DNA of 64,000 bases from UBA2199 sp964628035 (GCA_964628035.1 CAZVPI010000006.1:75243-139242); one strand, 5' to 3'. Shown: positions 1-8,498, counted from the first letter of the stretch. The notes: generated by a model not told the origin, from the letters alone. Made by a program: numbers and translations.

Positions 1-1351
1 GCATCAGCTTCATGGCGTCAACGGCCATGGCCTCTTCCAGGCCGGGATAGACGGGAGCGGGCGAGAAAAGGCGGAAGCGCAGCGAATCCAGCTGAGCGGT
101 GTGGTAGCCGTCGAGGCGCTCGCCGTCGGGCTTCTGCAGCTCGGCGGCCAGCTGCACGATCTGCAGGGCGATGGCGCCCAGGCGCAGGCCCGGGGCGCGG
201 CGGTAGGACAGCTCCTTCAGGCGCGACTTCTGCTTCTCGATGGCCGCGGCGATCTCGTCCCAGGCGCCGGCGTACTCGGCCTTCCAGGCGGGATTGGACT
301 CGATCTGCCCGCGGAACTCCGATTCCTGGGCGGCCTTCTTCTCCAGGATGCCGGCGGCCTTGAGCCCTTCGTATTCGCCGCTGGAGACCTTCAGGCCGTT
401 CTCGATGCCGAAGATCATGCCGGCGGCCTGGCGCGCCTCCTCGGGACCGCGGGCGGCGTAAGCCTTGGCCACGTTCAGCATGCGCTTCATGGCCTTGATG
501 CGCTGCGGATAGGCGAAATCGCGCTGGAACTGGATCTGGGCCAGGGTCATCAGGCGGTTGGTCGATCCGGGGTGGCCCGAGATGAAGACCAGTTCGCCGT
601 CGGCGGCGCCCTTGGCGCTCCATTTCAGGAAGTGGGAGACCTTGGCCGGCTTGCCCTTCTCGTAAGCGCGGAACAGGGCCATGTCGATGTCGTGGCGCGG
701 GTAGGTGAAATTGTCGGGATCGCCGCCGTAGAAGGCGGCCTGCTGCTCGGGGGCGAAGACCAGCTTGACCTCGGTGTATTTCTTGTAGCGGTACAGCCAG
801 TATTCGCCGCCCTGGTACAGGGAGACGACGTCGGAGCGCAGCCCGGTGCGCTTCAGGCTCTGGCGCTCGATGGCGGCGATGGCGGCCTTCTTGGCGGCCA
901 GGGCCTTGGCCGGATCCATCCCCTTCTTGACCGCGGCCAGGACCTTGGCCGTCACGTTTTCCATGGAAAGGAGTACGTTCAACTCCAGGTCGGGGCAGGG
1001 GATCTCGTCGGCCAGGGTGGCGGCGTAAAAGCCGTCGGCCACGTAGTTCTTCTCCGCGCTGGAGAGCTTCTGCAGCTGGCCCAGGGCCACGTGATGGTTG
1101 GTCAGCATCAGGCCGTCGGGGCTGATGAAGGAGCCGGAACCGCCGTCGCCGACGCGCACCGAGGCCAGGCGCACATGCTCCAGCCAGGCCGGGGTGGGCT
1201 CGAAACCGTATTTTTCCTTCAGCTGCTTCAGGGGCGGGTTGTCAAAGGTCCACATCCCCTCGTCGGCGGGCAGAGGGCCTGCCAGCAGCATCATCGCCGC
1301 AGCCGCGAGCAGGAAAAGCCCGGACTGCTTTCTGGACTTGTTTTTTTTCAC
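1..1351 (-). CDS. S46 family serine peptidase (Dpp7/Dpp11-like), C-terminus cut by window edge
   Basis: Secreted serine exopeptidase that removes dipeptides from the N-terminus of oligopeptides. The first 450 residues are visible; the family is about 700 long, so the part with the catalytic serine lies beyond base 1. Seen here: a basic start, a hydrophobic signal segment (about residues 9-29) ending in LPADEG, the catalytic His in LTNHHV, and the block GGDPDNFTYPRHDIDMALFR carrying the catalytic Asp. The GTG start at 1351 is chosen because GAGGAGGT lies just upstream and the reading runs straight into the signal peptide. The upstream spacer is occupied by tandem repeats. The family is certain; whether it cleaves after hydrophobic or acidic residues cannot be told from this half. 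Confidence 0.93.
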   Translation of the reverse strand, partial: MKKNKSRKQSGLFLLAAAAMMLLAGPLPADEGMWTFDNPPLKQLKEKYGFEPTPAWLEHVRLASVRVGDGGSGSFISPDGLMLTNHHVALGQLQKLSSAEKNYVADGFYAATLADEIPCPDLELNVLLSMENVTAKVLAAVKKGMDPAKALAAKKAAIAAIERQSLKRTGLRSDVVSLYQGGEYWLYRYKKYTEVKLVFAPEQQAAFYGGDPDNFTYPRHDIDMALFRAYEKGKPAKVSHFLKWSAKGAADGELVFISGHPGSTNRLMTLAQIQFQRDFAYPQRIKAMKRMLNVAKAYAARGPEEARQAAGMIFGIENGLKVSSGEYEGLKAAGILEKKAAQESEFRGQIESNPAWKAEYAGAWDEIAAAIEKQKSRLKELSYRRAPGLRLGAIALQIVQLAAELQKPDGERLDGYHTAQLDSLRFRLFSPAPVYPGLEEAMAVDAMKLM

Positions 1352-1386
1352 TAGTGACCTCCTCTTGATCTAGCAAACCTAGTACG

Positions 1387-1578
1387 AAACTACAGAGACA
1401 ATAGTTCTGTTGCAGGTACCACGTACCACGTACCAAGCCAATTCAGTACAGGACTACAGAAACAATAGTTCTGTTGCAGGTACCACGTACCACGTACCAA
1501 GCCAATTCAGTACAGGACTACAGAAACAATAGTTCTGTTGCAGGTTCCACGTACCCTGTATCAAGTTAAAGAAAAAGC
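1387..1578. repeat. 64-bp direct tandem repeat, about 2.7 copies
   Basis: The block around CAATAGTTCTGTTGCAGG recurs with a period of exactly 64 bp (aligned bases 1401, 1465, 1529). Each unit carries the nested short repeat CCACGTACCACGTACCA. The third copy decays after GGTTCCACGTACC. The same CACGTACCA motif returns at 61067-61200, so it belongs to a dispersed family. Confidence 0.9.
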
Positions 1579-1736
1579 CATGCAAGATCCAGTTCTCGCC
1601 GACGTGGAACATGGAACCTCGAGGGAAAGGGGATTTGAAAGGGATTATGCCGTAAGCCGTGCGTCCTGCACCGTACGCCAACATCGGATAGTTGCAAAGG
1701 GCTTTGCCGTCCGCCTTATGCCGTAAGCCGTACGCC

Positions 1737-2070
1737 GAGTTCTTAAAGTTCAGAGGGCTTTTTGCCGTATGCCGTACGCCCTGAGCCGTACGCCGAGTTN
1801 NNNNNNNNNNNNNNNNNNNNNNNNNNNNNNNNNNNNNNNNNNNNNNNNNNNNNNNNNNNNNNNNNNNNNNNNNNNNNNNNNNNNNNNNNNNNNNNNNNNA
1901 AAGTTCAGAGGGCTTTTTGCCGTATGCCGTACGCCCTGAGCCGTACGCCGAGTTCTTAAAGTTCAGAGGGCTTTTTGCCGTATGCCGTACGCCCTGAGCC
2001 GTACGCCGAGTTATTAAAGTTCAGAGGGCTTTTTGCCGTAAGCCGTACGCCCTGAGCCGTACGCCGAGTT
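1737..2070. repeat. 58-bp tandem repeat array interrupted by an assembly gap
   Basis: A unit starting GAGTTCTTAAAGTTCAGAGG and ending in GCCGTACGCC repeats every 58 bp (starts at 1737, 1795, then 1950, 2008, 2066), nearly without change. The N run interrupts the array, so the true copy number is unknown and very probably larger. Related GCCGTA-rich sequence flanks it on the left (1647-1736). Confidence 0.93.
1800..1899. other. assembly gap of 100 N
   Basis: Exactly 100 undetermined bases, the usual placeholder for a scaffold gap of unknown size. It falls inside the 58-bp tandem array, which is the likely reason the assembly broke here. Confidence 0.98.
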
Positions 2071-2083
2071 CTTTTAGTTCTTA

Positions 2084-2154
2084 TGGAGCCAGGCGGAATC
2101 GAACCGCCATCTCAACCTTGCGAAGGTCGCGTTCTCCCATTAAACCATGGCCCC
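2084..2154 (-). tRNA. tRNA-Ala, anticodon CGC
   Basis: A full cloverleaf folds from 71 nt: acceptor GGGGCCA/TGGCTCC with the G3:U70 pair that identifies alanine tRNA, D arm GTTT/GAAC, anticodon stem CGACC/GGTTG with loop TTCGCAA (anticodon CGC, reads GCG), a 4-nt variable loop, and T arm GGCGG/CCGCC with TTCGATT. The discriminator is A. The bases after it are TAA, so CCA is not encoded and must be added by a nucleotidyltransferase. The 58-bp tandem repeat array ends about 14 bp beyond its 3' end. Confidence 0.95.
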
Positions 2155-2240
2155 GGACGGTCTTCAAGAGGCCAATATACCATTAAAAAGGGCCTGCTGT
2201 CAACGAACTGGCAAAGGCGAACAAGGCGTTCTTCTCCCGG

Positions 2241-2280
2241 CTTGTCGGACCTGTCCGCCCCGTCCGACAGGTCCGACAAG
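2241..2280. repeat. perfect 15-bp inverted repeat, possible terminator
   Basis: CTTGTCGGACCTGTC and its exact complement are separated by 10 nt (CGCCCCGTCC). It lies just past the tatC stop, between tatC and the tRNA. There is no T run on the outgoing side for the tatC transcript, so it is not a textbook intrinsic terminator. It may still stop or stabilise the tatC mRNA. Confidence 0.7.
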
Positions 2281-2291
2281 AAAAAGGCGGT

Positions 2292-3044
2292 CTATTCCTC
2301 CGCTTTTTCCCCCGGATTCACCAGGCGCGCGATCAGGATGCTCAGCAGGTAGAGCAGGACCATGGGGACGGCGAAAAGGGTCTGGGTGACCATGTCCGGG
2401 GTGGGGGTGATGACCGCGGCCAGGATGAAGATGGCCACGACGGCGTACTTGAAATAGCGCAGCAGGAAGCGGGCGCTGACGACCCGCAGCCGGGCCAGCA
2501 GGAAGACGAGCACCGGCAGCTCGAACAGGGCGGCGATGCCGAACAGGACGCGGAAGGCCAGGGCGAAGTAGTCGTGGAGGGTGAGGATGGCCTGGAAATC
2601 CCGGCCGATGTCGAGGAAGAACCTGCAGGCCAGGGGAAAGACCACGAAATAGCCGAAGGCGCCGCCCAGGACGAAGAAAAACGTGGTGGCGAGGACGAAG
2701 GGGACGACCCAGCGCCTTTCCCTGGGGAAGAGCGCCGGCGAGATGAACAGCCAGAGCTGATGGAAAATGAACGGCGAGGCGGCGAACAGCGAGGAGATGA
2801 CGGCCACCTTGATGTACATCATGAAGGGCTCGGACAGGGAGGTGAAGGCCAGCTGGGGCTCTCCCGAGGGCCCGGCGGGAAGGAACTTCAGGACCGGCAG
2901 CGACAGCCAGCGGTAGATCCGGCCGACCACGGCCCACGAGGCCAGGAAAAAGACGAAGACGAAGGCCAGCGACCAGACGATGCGCCTGCGCAGCTCGCCC
3001 AGGTGCTCGAAAAAAGACATCTCGTCAGCTTTCGGCTTGGCCAT
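2292..3044 (-). CDS. tatC: Sec-independent protein translocase TatC
   Basis: Polytopic core of the twin-arginine translocase, which binds the RR signal peptide and exports folded proteins. The 250-residue chain has the normal length. It opens with the conserved cytoplasmic block FFEHLGELRRR (residues 11-21) and shows six hydrophobic segments spread through the chain. The start overlaps the end of the upstream tatA/B gene by 20 bp, so the two are translationally linked. Stop is followed by a perfect inverted repeat at 2241-2280. Identification is secure. Confidence 0.96.
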   Translation of the reverse strand: MAKPKADEMSFFEHLGELRRRIVWSLAFVFVFFLASWAVVGRIYRWLSLPVLKFLPAGPSGEPQLAFTSLSEPFMMYIKVAVISSLFAASPFIFHQLWLFISPALFPRERRWVVPFVLATTFFFVLGGAFGYFVVFPLACRFFLDIGRDFQAILTLHDYFALAFRVLFGIAALFELPVLVFLLARLRVVSARFLLRYFKYAVVAIFILAAVITPTPDMVTQTLFAVPMVLLYLLSILIARLVNPGEKAEE

Positions 3045-3393
3045 CCGCCGCCTCCTCCGGCTTGGCCCCGGCCTGGCCGCCTGGCGGCGCCGGGCTCTCC
3101 GCGCCGCGCTCAGGGTCCTTGCCGTCGAGGGCCTGCTTCAGGTCAAGATGGATGTCGTCGCCGATCGCGCGCACCTCCTGAATGCCGCGGCGCAGGTCGA
3201 GGATGGGATCGGCCAGCCCCTCCTTGTAGACCTCATCCTGGATGGCCGTCTTGGCCTGGTCGACGGTCGAGCGGAATTCGCGCACGATGCGGCCCAGGGT
3301 CCGCGCGAATTCGGGCAGCTTTTTGGGCCCGAAGACCAGCAGCACGACGATGAAGACCAGGATCAGCTCGGGAAAGCCTATCGAGCCGAACAT
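3025..3393 (-). CDS. Twin-arginine translocase subunit TatA/TatB
   Basis: Single-span component of the Tat export system. The 122 residues begin with MFGSIGFPELILVFIVVLLV (short N-terminus and membrane helix, about residues 4-21), followed by the hinge FGPKKLPEFARTLG and an amphipathic helix. The long charged tail ending in an acidic/Ala-rich stretch is closer to TatB, but TatA and TatB cannot be separated reliably by eye. It starts 13 bp after the diguanylate cyclase stop with GAGGAG upstream and overlaps tatC, so the three genes probably share a transcript. Confidence 0.93.
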   Translation of the reverse strand: MFGSIGFPELILVFIVVLLVFGPKKLPEFARTLGRIVREFRSTVDQAKTAIQDEVYKEGLADPILDLRRGIQEVRAIGDDIHLDLKQALDGKDPERGAESPAPPGGQAGAKPEEAADGQAES

Positions 3394-3406
3394 GAAGCGC
3401 TCCTCG

Positions 3407-6346
3407 TCACGGGTGGGCCGGGATGCGGACCGGCTTGCGGCAGACCAGCCGCAGCTGGTCGTTCTTCACCGCCGCGCCCAGGTCGGCCAGGAGTTCCTGG
3501 CCGGATCCGGGGAAGGGCACGGGCCCGGGCTCGATGCCGATCACCAGGTTGCGGCCGTTGTGCTTGGCCAGGTAGAGGGCCGTGTCGGCCATGGCCACGA
3601 CCTGCTGCCAGCTCAGCTTCTCCTCGCCGCCGCTGAGGAAGGGGTAATGGCAGAAACCGATGCTGATCGTCTTCTTGACCCGCACGTCCGGGGAGACGGC
3701 GAAGGCGTCCTGTTCGATGGCCTGGCGGATGCGCTCGGCCAGGGCGAAGGAGTCGCCGGGGCGGGACTGGCGGGTGATGATCAGGAACTCCTCGCCCCCC
3801 CAGCGGGCCACGCTGTCCGACTGGCGCATCATCGCCTGCAGGCGGCGGGCGATCTCGACGATCACCGCGTCCCCGCCCTCGTGGCCATGGACGTCGTTGA
3901 CGCGCTTGAAGTGATCGACGTCGATCATGAAGACGCCCAGCGCGGCGGCCTTCTCGTCGAACGGCTTCAGCCCCGCGCGCACGTTGTGGAGCTCGCGTTG
4001 GATGATGCTCATGTCCTCGCGGATGGTCTCGTCCAGGTAGCGGCGGTTCTTGAGGCCGGTCAACGGATCGGTGATGGAAAGCTGCGCCAGCTCGCGGTTC
4101 TTCTCGGCGATCTCGATCGTGCGCGCCTGCACGACCTCCTCGAGCTTCCTCTTCTGCCGGTTGAGGACGCGGAAGCGGGCGTTCACCACCAGGGCCAGCA
4201 CGGCCAGGGCCAGCAGCGCTTCCAGGGTCAGGAACCACCAGCGCGCCCAGAAGGGGCGGGCGATGCTGAAGATGATTCGCTGCTCCTCGCCGAACCAGCC
4301 CGAATCGCCGCCGCCCTTGTTGGCCAGCACCGAGAAGGTGTAGGTTCCCGGGGGCAGGTTGGTGTAGCGGATCGAGGTCTGGCGCGACGGCGGCGACCAG
4401 TCGGCGTCGAAGGGAAAGAGCCGGGTGCGGTAGAGGACAGGGCTCTCGCGGCTCAGGCTCGGGCAGATGTACTGGAAGCCTACGGTGTTCTGGTCATGGC
4501 GCAGGGGGCGGGACAGGGGCAAGGCCTGAGGCGCGCCCTGGACCTGGGGCGGGCTGATGACCAGGGCCGGGCGGATGGCCGGCCGCTCGACGGCCGGGGC
4601 CCGGCGCTCGACCAGCCCCGGTGGGATGCCGAAATAGAGGCTGCCGTCGGCGGATTTCAGAGCCGAGTGCACGCAGCCCTCGTCGCCGAAAAGCCCGGTC
4701 TCCATGTTGAAGTGCGCCAGGGAGCCGTCGGCTGACCAGCGCTCCAGGCCGCGGGTGGTGTTCATCCACAGGTGGCCGCGGTCATCGCGCAGCACGGACC
4801 ACACGTCGTCGTGCAGCAGCCCCTGCTCGCGGCCCAGGCGGCGCACGGCGGTTCCCTTGAACCAGAACAGGCCCGCCATCTCGCAGGCCACCAGCGCCTC
4901 GTCGGCGGCCAAAACGCGGATGTCGTTGACGGTGGCGCGGCCGACCTGACGCTCCCAGCCGCTGGCGATGAAGCGGCCGTCGCGGAGCCATTGCAGGCCG
5001 CGGCGGGTGCCGACAAGCAGCGAGCCCGGCTCCAGCTCGGCGACGTCCCAGACGATGGGGTCGCCCAGGCCCTCGCGGAACCAGCGGAAGGCCTTGCCGT
5101 CATAGCGCAGCAGGCCGCGGCTGGTGGCGAACCAGGCCGCGCCGGAGCTGTCACGCACGCCGGAGAGGACGGAAACCCCCTCGGTCAGGCTGCGCAGCGC
5201 CGTGCGGCCGTCCCATTCGAGGATCTCGCCGTCGGCGCAGCCCAGCAGATAGCGCCGGCCCTCCAGGGGCACGATGGCGCGCAGCGAGCGCCCCCTGAGT
5301 TGCCCGTTGACGGCGAAGGGCCGGATGCGCCCCTGGCGCAGCTCGGCCACGCCGTCCTCGCAGGCCAGCAGGATGCCGCCTTCGTCCTCCAGGATGTCCC
5401 AGACATGGGTCGAGGGCAGCCCGTCCTCGGGGCCGTACATGCGGAAAAGATGGCGGGAGAGCTGGGAGAGGCCCAGGCCGGTGCCGATGAAGATGTTGCC
5501 TTCGCGGTCGAGCAGCAGGCACACGACGCGGTCGTAGATCAAGCCGCTGGCCTTCGTCAGGATCTCCTCCGTCCCGCTCTGCAGGTTCTTGTGCAGCAGG
5601 CCGCCGCGGCCGCCGATCCACAGGTTGCCGGCGTCGTCCAGGAGGATGTCGCTGATGTCGGCCAGCTGGGCGGGCAGACCGGCGTAGGGGCGGAATTCGC
5701 CGAACGGCGTCAGCAGGAACAGGCCGCCGCGGCAGCCGACGAAGAGGCGGCCGTTGGCCTCCTTGACGAAATGGACCGGCCCGGGGCTGGCATGGCGCTG
5801 CAGCCTCCCTGCGCCCAGCAGGTAGACGGCGTCGCCGCTGAAGAAGGCCATGCCGCCGGTCCGGGCGGCCAGGCCAAGCAGGCGCCCGGGATCGGAAAAC
5901 AGGGCGCTGCGTCGGGTCTGATCGCCGCGCACAATGAGGAGGCTGCGGTCGGTCAGGACCCACAGCGAGTCGTCGAGGGAACTGAAGGCGATGGCGCGCA
6001 CGAAGCCGTCGGGCAGGGGCCAGGATTCGATGCGCCCGTCGCGGATGCGGTTCAGCCCCTCCTGGGTGGCGACCCAGACGACGCCCCGGCGGTCCAGGGC
6101 CAGCCCGGTGACATAGTTGCCGGCCAGGCCGTCGCGGCGTGTAAAAGCCTGGAAGGAGCTGCCGTCGAACCGTCCGAGCCCGGCCTGGGTGCCGACCCAC
6201 AGGAAGCCGTTCCCGTCCTGAAGCAGGGCGGTGACGGTGCTCTGCGGCAGCCCCTCGGAACTGCGGTAGTTGATGAACGGATAGCGCAGGGCGCTCAGGC
6301 TGGATGCCAGCGCCAGCAGCAGGAGAAGGGGAACGGCCCGTTTCAT
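3407..6346 (-). CDS. Two-component-regulator propeller sensor with GGDEF diguanylate cyclase domain
   Basis: Membrane receptor that makes cyclic di-GMP. Order in the 979 residues: signal peptide (1-20), a long periplasmic part with many propeller repeats of the type GxLWVGT/GLxRFDG (about 22-620), a Y_Y_Y-type beta domain with FSVLANKGGG (about 650-735), a membrane helix (about 740-762), a coiled linker, then GGDEF (about 805-940). The active-site motif is intact as GGEEF (850-854). RQSD lies exactly five residues before it, matching the RxxD inhibitory site for product feedback. The start at 6346 is preferred because it begins a clean signal peptide and sits 7 nt after a -10 hexamer. tatA/B follows at 13 bp. 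The ligand is unknown. Confidence 0.92.
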   Translation of the reverse strand: MKRAVPLLLLLALASSLSALRYPFINYRSSEGLPQSTVTALLQDGNGFLWVGTQAGLGRFDGSSFQAFTRRDGLAGNYVTGLALDRRGVVWVATQEGLNRIRDGRIESWPLPDGFVRAIAFSSLDDSLWVLTDRSLLIVRGDQTRRSALFSDPGRLLGLAARTGGMAFFSGDAVYLLGAGRLQRHASPGPVHFVKEANGRLFVGCRGGLFLLTPFGEFRPYAGLPAQLADISDILLDDAGNLWIGGRGGLLHKNLQSGTEEILTKASGLIYDRVVCLLLDREGNIFIGTGLGLSQLSRHLFRMYGPEDGLPSTHVWDILEDEGGILLACEDGVAELRQGRIRPFAVNGQLRGRSLRAIVPLEGRRYLLGCADGEILEWDGRTALRSLTEGVSVLSGVRDSSGAAWFATSRGLLRYDGKAFRWFREGLGDPIVWDVAELEPGSLLVGTRRGLQWLRDGRFIASGWERQVGRATVNDIRVLAADEALVACEMAGLFWFKGTAVRRLGREQGLLHDDVWSVLRDDRGHLWMNTTRGLERWSADGSLAHFNMETGLFGDEGCVHSALKSADGSLYFGIPPGLVERRAPAVERPAIRPALVISPPQVQGAPQALPLSRPLRHDQNTVGFQYICPSLSRESPVLYRTRLFPFDADWSPPSRQTSIRYTNLPPGTYTFSVLANKGGGDSGWFGEEQRIIFSIARPFWARWWFLTLEALLALAVLALVVNARFRVLNRQKRKLEEVVQARTIEIAEKNRELAQLSITDPLTGLKNRRYLDETIREDMSIIQRELHNVRAGLKPFDEKAAALGVFMIDVDHFKRVNDVHGHEGGDAVIVEIARRLQAMMRQSDSVARWGGEEFLIITRQSRPGDSFALAERIRQAIEQDAFAVSPDVRVKKTISIGFCHYPFLSGGEEKLSWQQVVAMADTALYLAKHNGRNLVIGIEPGPVPFPGSGQELLADLGAAVKNDQLRLVCRKPVRIPAHP

Positions 6347-6353
6347 CAGGGCA

Positions 6354-6382
6354 ATTTTAACACAAGGGCCCAACCGACGCAA
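6354..6382 (-). promoter_or_regulatory. leaderless promoter of the propeller-GGDEF gene
   Basis: On the minus strand TTGCGT, 17 bp, then TAAAAT preceded by TGT (extended -10). Seven bases separate the -10 from the ATG at 6346, so transcription should begin at or next to the start codon. Confidence 0.7.
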
Positions 6383-6600
6383 AAGAACCCGCCGTATGGC
6401 GTTCGGCCACAGCACGGACATGCATGTGGCGGGCGGCGTACGGCAACAGCGTGAGCATGATCCTGGCGGGCGGCAGGCGGCCCTTGCAGTCAATGAAAGG
6501 ACAGAGAATTGAGGGAAGCCGAAAGATAGCAAAGTGAAAAAGGATTCAGGCAGGGGCGTTTCCCGTCAACCGTATGCCGTCTGCCTTGGGCCGAGACGCT
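6383..6600. other. intergenic spacer with GCCGTA-type degenerate repeats
   Basis: Contains several scattered copies of GCCGTATGGCG, GGCGTACGGC and CCGTATGCCGTCTGCC in both orientations. It resembles the unit of the 58-bp array and the island at 13930-14213. No gene or RNA recognised. Confidence 0.55.
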
Positions 6601-6601
6601 T

Positions 6602-7987
6602 TTATTTCTTCTCGCTGACGATCTCCTTCAGCACCCGGGTCAGGAAGCTGTGGAAGGAGCGCAGGGTGGGCTCGAACTCGGCCGAGAAATTCGTGCGGTT
6701 GAGGTTGTCGAAATAGCCGAGGAACTCGTTCCAGTCCTTGTACAGCAGGTAGTTCAGGTCGCTCTCCATGAACTGGTTGATGTCGAAGAAAATCTCCGAG
6801 GGGGCGATGCTGTCCTTGTGGGCGAAGTAGTCGTTGATCTTGGTGTGCAGGCGGATGAGCTTCTTCTTGACCTCGATCGACTTCTGGCGGCGGGAAACGT
6901 ACTTCTCGAAGATGCTGCTGCCGCTGATGCCGGGCTTGAACAGCCGGGCCACGGTCTCGATCAGCTCCTGCACGGCGACCTCGGCGATGACCACGACGTT
7001 CTGGATCAGCTGGCGCTTCTTGAGCTTGCTGCTGTCGGCTTCGAAGTAGATCGGCAGCTCGCCGTCCCAGATCTTGCGGTATTCCAGCTTGAAATTCTTG
7101 AACACGTCGCCCAGCGGCGGCAGCCTTTTTTTCAGGTCGGCGTTCGCCTGCAGGCACGGCCACAGGGCGCTGTCGTTGAAGCGGATCAGGTCGTCCATGT
7201 TCTTCTTCAGCGACAAGGCCAGGGGAATGACCAGGTCGAGGTACTTGCTCTTGTCCACGTTCAGCTCGATGAAGTTGTTGATCTTCAGGACGCGGAAGGC
7301 GAGGATGAAGAAGATGCCCAGGTTCTTGCGCAGGCTCTTGTCCTGGCAGGAGGCGATGATGGCCGAGATGTCGGGCTGGTAGATCTTGTCCATCTTGGAA
7401 ATGAACTGCTTCTTGAGCAGCGAGACCAGGATGGGGTTGTTGAGCAGTTCGCGGTGGTACAGCTTCTTGATCGACAGGTAGGCCCGCTGCGAGACCTGGT
7501 CGAGGCGCAGGATCTCGCTCAGCAGGTTGCGGAAGCTCTGCAGGAAGATGCGGAAGCTGTAGAACCAGGACTCGGGCGAATAGAGCTCCTTCAGGCTGGG
7601 GAAGGACTTGTCCATGTTCTGCTCGAGCATCTTCTCCACGACATACTCCTCGAAGTTGAGGAAATAGGTGTCCTTCTTGAAGTCCAGGTCCTTGAGCAGG
7701 CTGGTGATGCGCGCCGCGGCCTGGTGCATGCCGAAGACGTAGAACTCGTAATTGCGCTCCCCGGGCGGATGGCGCTTGAAGGCCAGGTTCTCCAGGTAGG
7801 GGGAGGAATGGAACTCCTCGATGCTCTCGAACCAGAGCTTTAGCTCGAACAGGTTGATCATCATCCGTTCCTGGTCGATGCGCTCCAGCCAGCCGGAGAA
7901 GATCTCCTCCCATTTCCGCTCGGGGGTCAGGGCGCCGCTTTCCTTGGAGAAGAATTCGCCGATGTTTTCCACGTCTCTCTTTTCCAT
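6602..7987 (-). CDS. conserved-looking protein of unknown function, 461 aa
   Basis: I do not recognise the family. The 461 residues are soluble-looking and predicted largely helical, rich in Leu, Lys, Glu and aromatic residues (FFSKES, WYSFRIFLQSF-like stretches), without signal peptide, membrane span or a familiar nucleotide or metal motif. Regular amphipathic helices through the chain suggest an all-helical, possibly repeat or scaffold fold. The higher Lys/Asn/Ile content is unlike its Ala/Arg-rich neighbours. Start 7987 is chosen because TTGCAA-17-TACAAT ends 6 nt before it. It is divergent from an anti-sigma-factor kinase gene with 88 bp between the two starts; a shared role is possible but not shown. 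Confidence 0.8.
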   Translation of the reverse strand: MEKRDVENIGEFFSKESGALTPERKWEEIFSGWLERIDQERMMINLFELKLWFESIEEFHSSPYLENLAFKRHPPGERNYEFYVFGMHQAAARITSLLKDLDFKKDTYFLNFEEYVVEKMLEQNMDKSFPSLKELYSPESWFYSFRIFLQSFRNLLSEILRLDQVSQRAYLSIKKLYHRELLNNPILVSLLKKQFISKMDKIYQPDISAIIASCQDKSLRKNLGIFFILAFRVLKINNFIELNVDKSKYLDLVIPLALSLKKNMDDLIRFNDSALWPCLQANADLKKRLPPLGDVFKNFKLEYRKIWDGELPIYFEADSSKLKKRQLIQNVVVIAEVAVQELIETVARLFKPGISGSSIFEKYVSRRQKSIEVKKKLIRLHTKINDYFAHKDSIAPSEIFFDINQFMESDLNYLLYKDWNEFLGYFDNLNRTNFSAEFEPTLRSFHSFLTRVLKEIVSEKK

Positions 7988-7993
7988 GCCGCG

Positions 7994-8022
7994 ATTGTAC
8001 GGAATCGCCCGCTTTTTTGCAA
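7994..8022 (-). promoter_or_regulatory. leaderless promoter of the 461-aa unknown gene
   Basis: TTGCAA, 17 bp, TACAAT on the minus strand, then 6 nt (CGCGGC) to the ATG at 7987. No ribosome binding site can fit. Confidence 0.78.
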
Positions 8023-8039
8023 GGCAACGCGTCCGGGCG

Positions 8040-8068
8040 TGGCAAAACCGCCGCCGTTCTGCTATACT
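8040..8068 (+). promoter_or_regulatory. leaderless promoter of the anti-sigma-factor gene
   Basis: TGGCAA (8040-8045), 17 bp, TATACT (8063-8068) preceded by TGC. Seven nt lie between the -10 and the ATG at 8076. Confidence 0.72.
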
Positions 8069-8075
8069 TCCCGCG

Positions 8076-8498
8076 ATGGCCAAAACCGAGCAGAGCATCG
8101 CGATCTCCTACCGCAGCGACCTGAAGTATACCGAGGTGGGCGTCCTGGTGCTCGGCTTCATCAAGAAGCTCCTGCACATCGACGACGACACCTATTTCAA
8201 GATCGAAATTTCCCTGCGCGAGGCGGCCAACAACGCCATCGTGCACGGCAACGGCCGCGACCCCGGCAAGCGCGTCCACCTGCGTTTCGCCTGGGACCGC
8301 TCGCGCCTGCGCCTGACGGTGCGCGACGAGAACAGCCGCCGGGTCGATCCCCAGGAGGTGGAGGACCGGATCCACGACTGCCACCTGCTCTCCTTCCACG
8401 GCCGGGGCATCACCATCATCCGCAGCTACATGGACCGCTTCCAGTTCCGCAGCTCCCCGGACGGCAGCGAGGTGGTCATGGAAAAAGAGCTTCCGTGA
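8076..8498 (+). CDS. RsbW/SpoIIAB-like anti-sigma-factor serine kinase (HATPase_c_2)
   Basis: Small GHKL ATPase of the type that binds a sigma factor and phosphorylates an anti-sigma-factor antagonist. In 140 residues the N box REAANNAIVHGN (48-59) and the G2-like HGRGITII (108-115) are clear. The G1 box is odd: where the family has DxGxG this protein reads RDENSRRVDP (83-92), with no glycines, so ATP binding may be altered. The ATG at 8076 lies 7 nt after a -10 element, indicating leaderless mRNA. Its stop overlaps the GTG of tsaB (GTGA). No STAS-domain partner or sigma factor is in the window, so the target is unknown. Confidence 0.87.
   Translation: MAKTEQSIAISYRSDLKYTEVGVLVLGFIKKLLHIDDDTYFKIEISLREAANNAIVHGNGRDPGKRVHLRFAWDRSRLRLTVRDENSRRVDPQEVEDRIHDCHLLSFHGRGITIIRSYMDRFQFRSSPDGSEVVMEKELP

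Noticed and set aside
1762..1959. Open frame running through the N gap
   Set aside because: It exists only because undetermined bases have no stop codons, inside a tandem repeat.
2241..2280. Canonical rho-independent terminator after tatC
   Set aside because: The stem is perfect but no T run follows on the tatC strand; kept only as an inverted repeat.
4772..6454. Long plus-strand open frame of 560 codons
   Set aside because: It is the antisense shadow of the propeller-GGDEF gene; composition (Gly/Ala/Gln-rich, no motifs) is typical of shadows in high-GC DNA.
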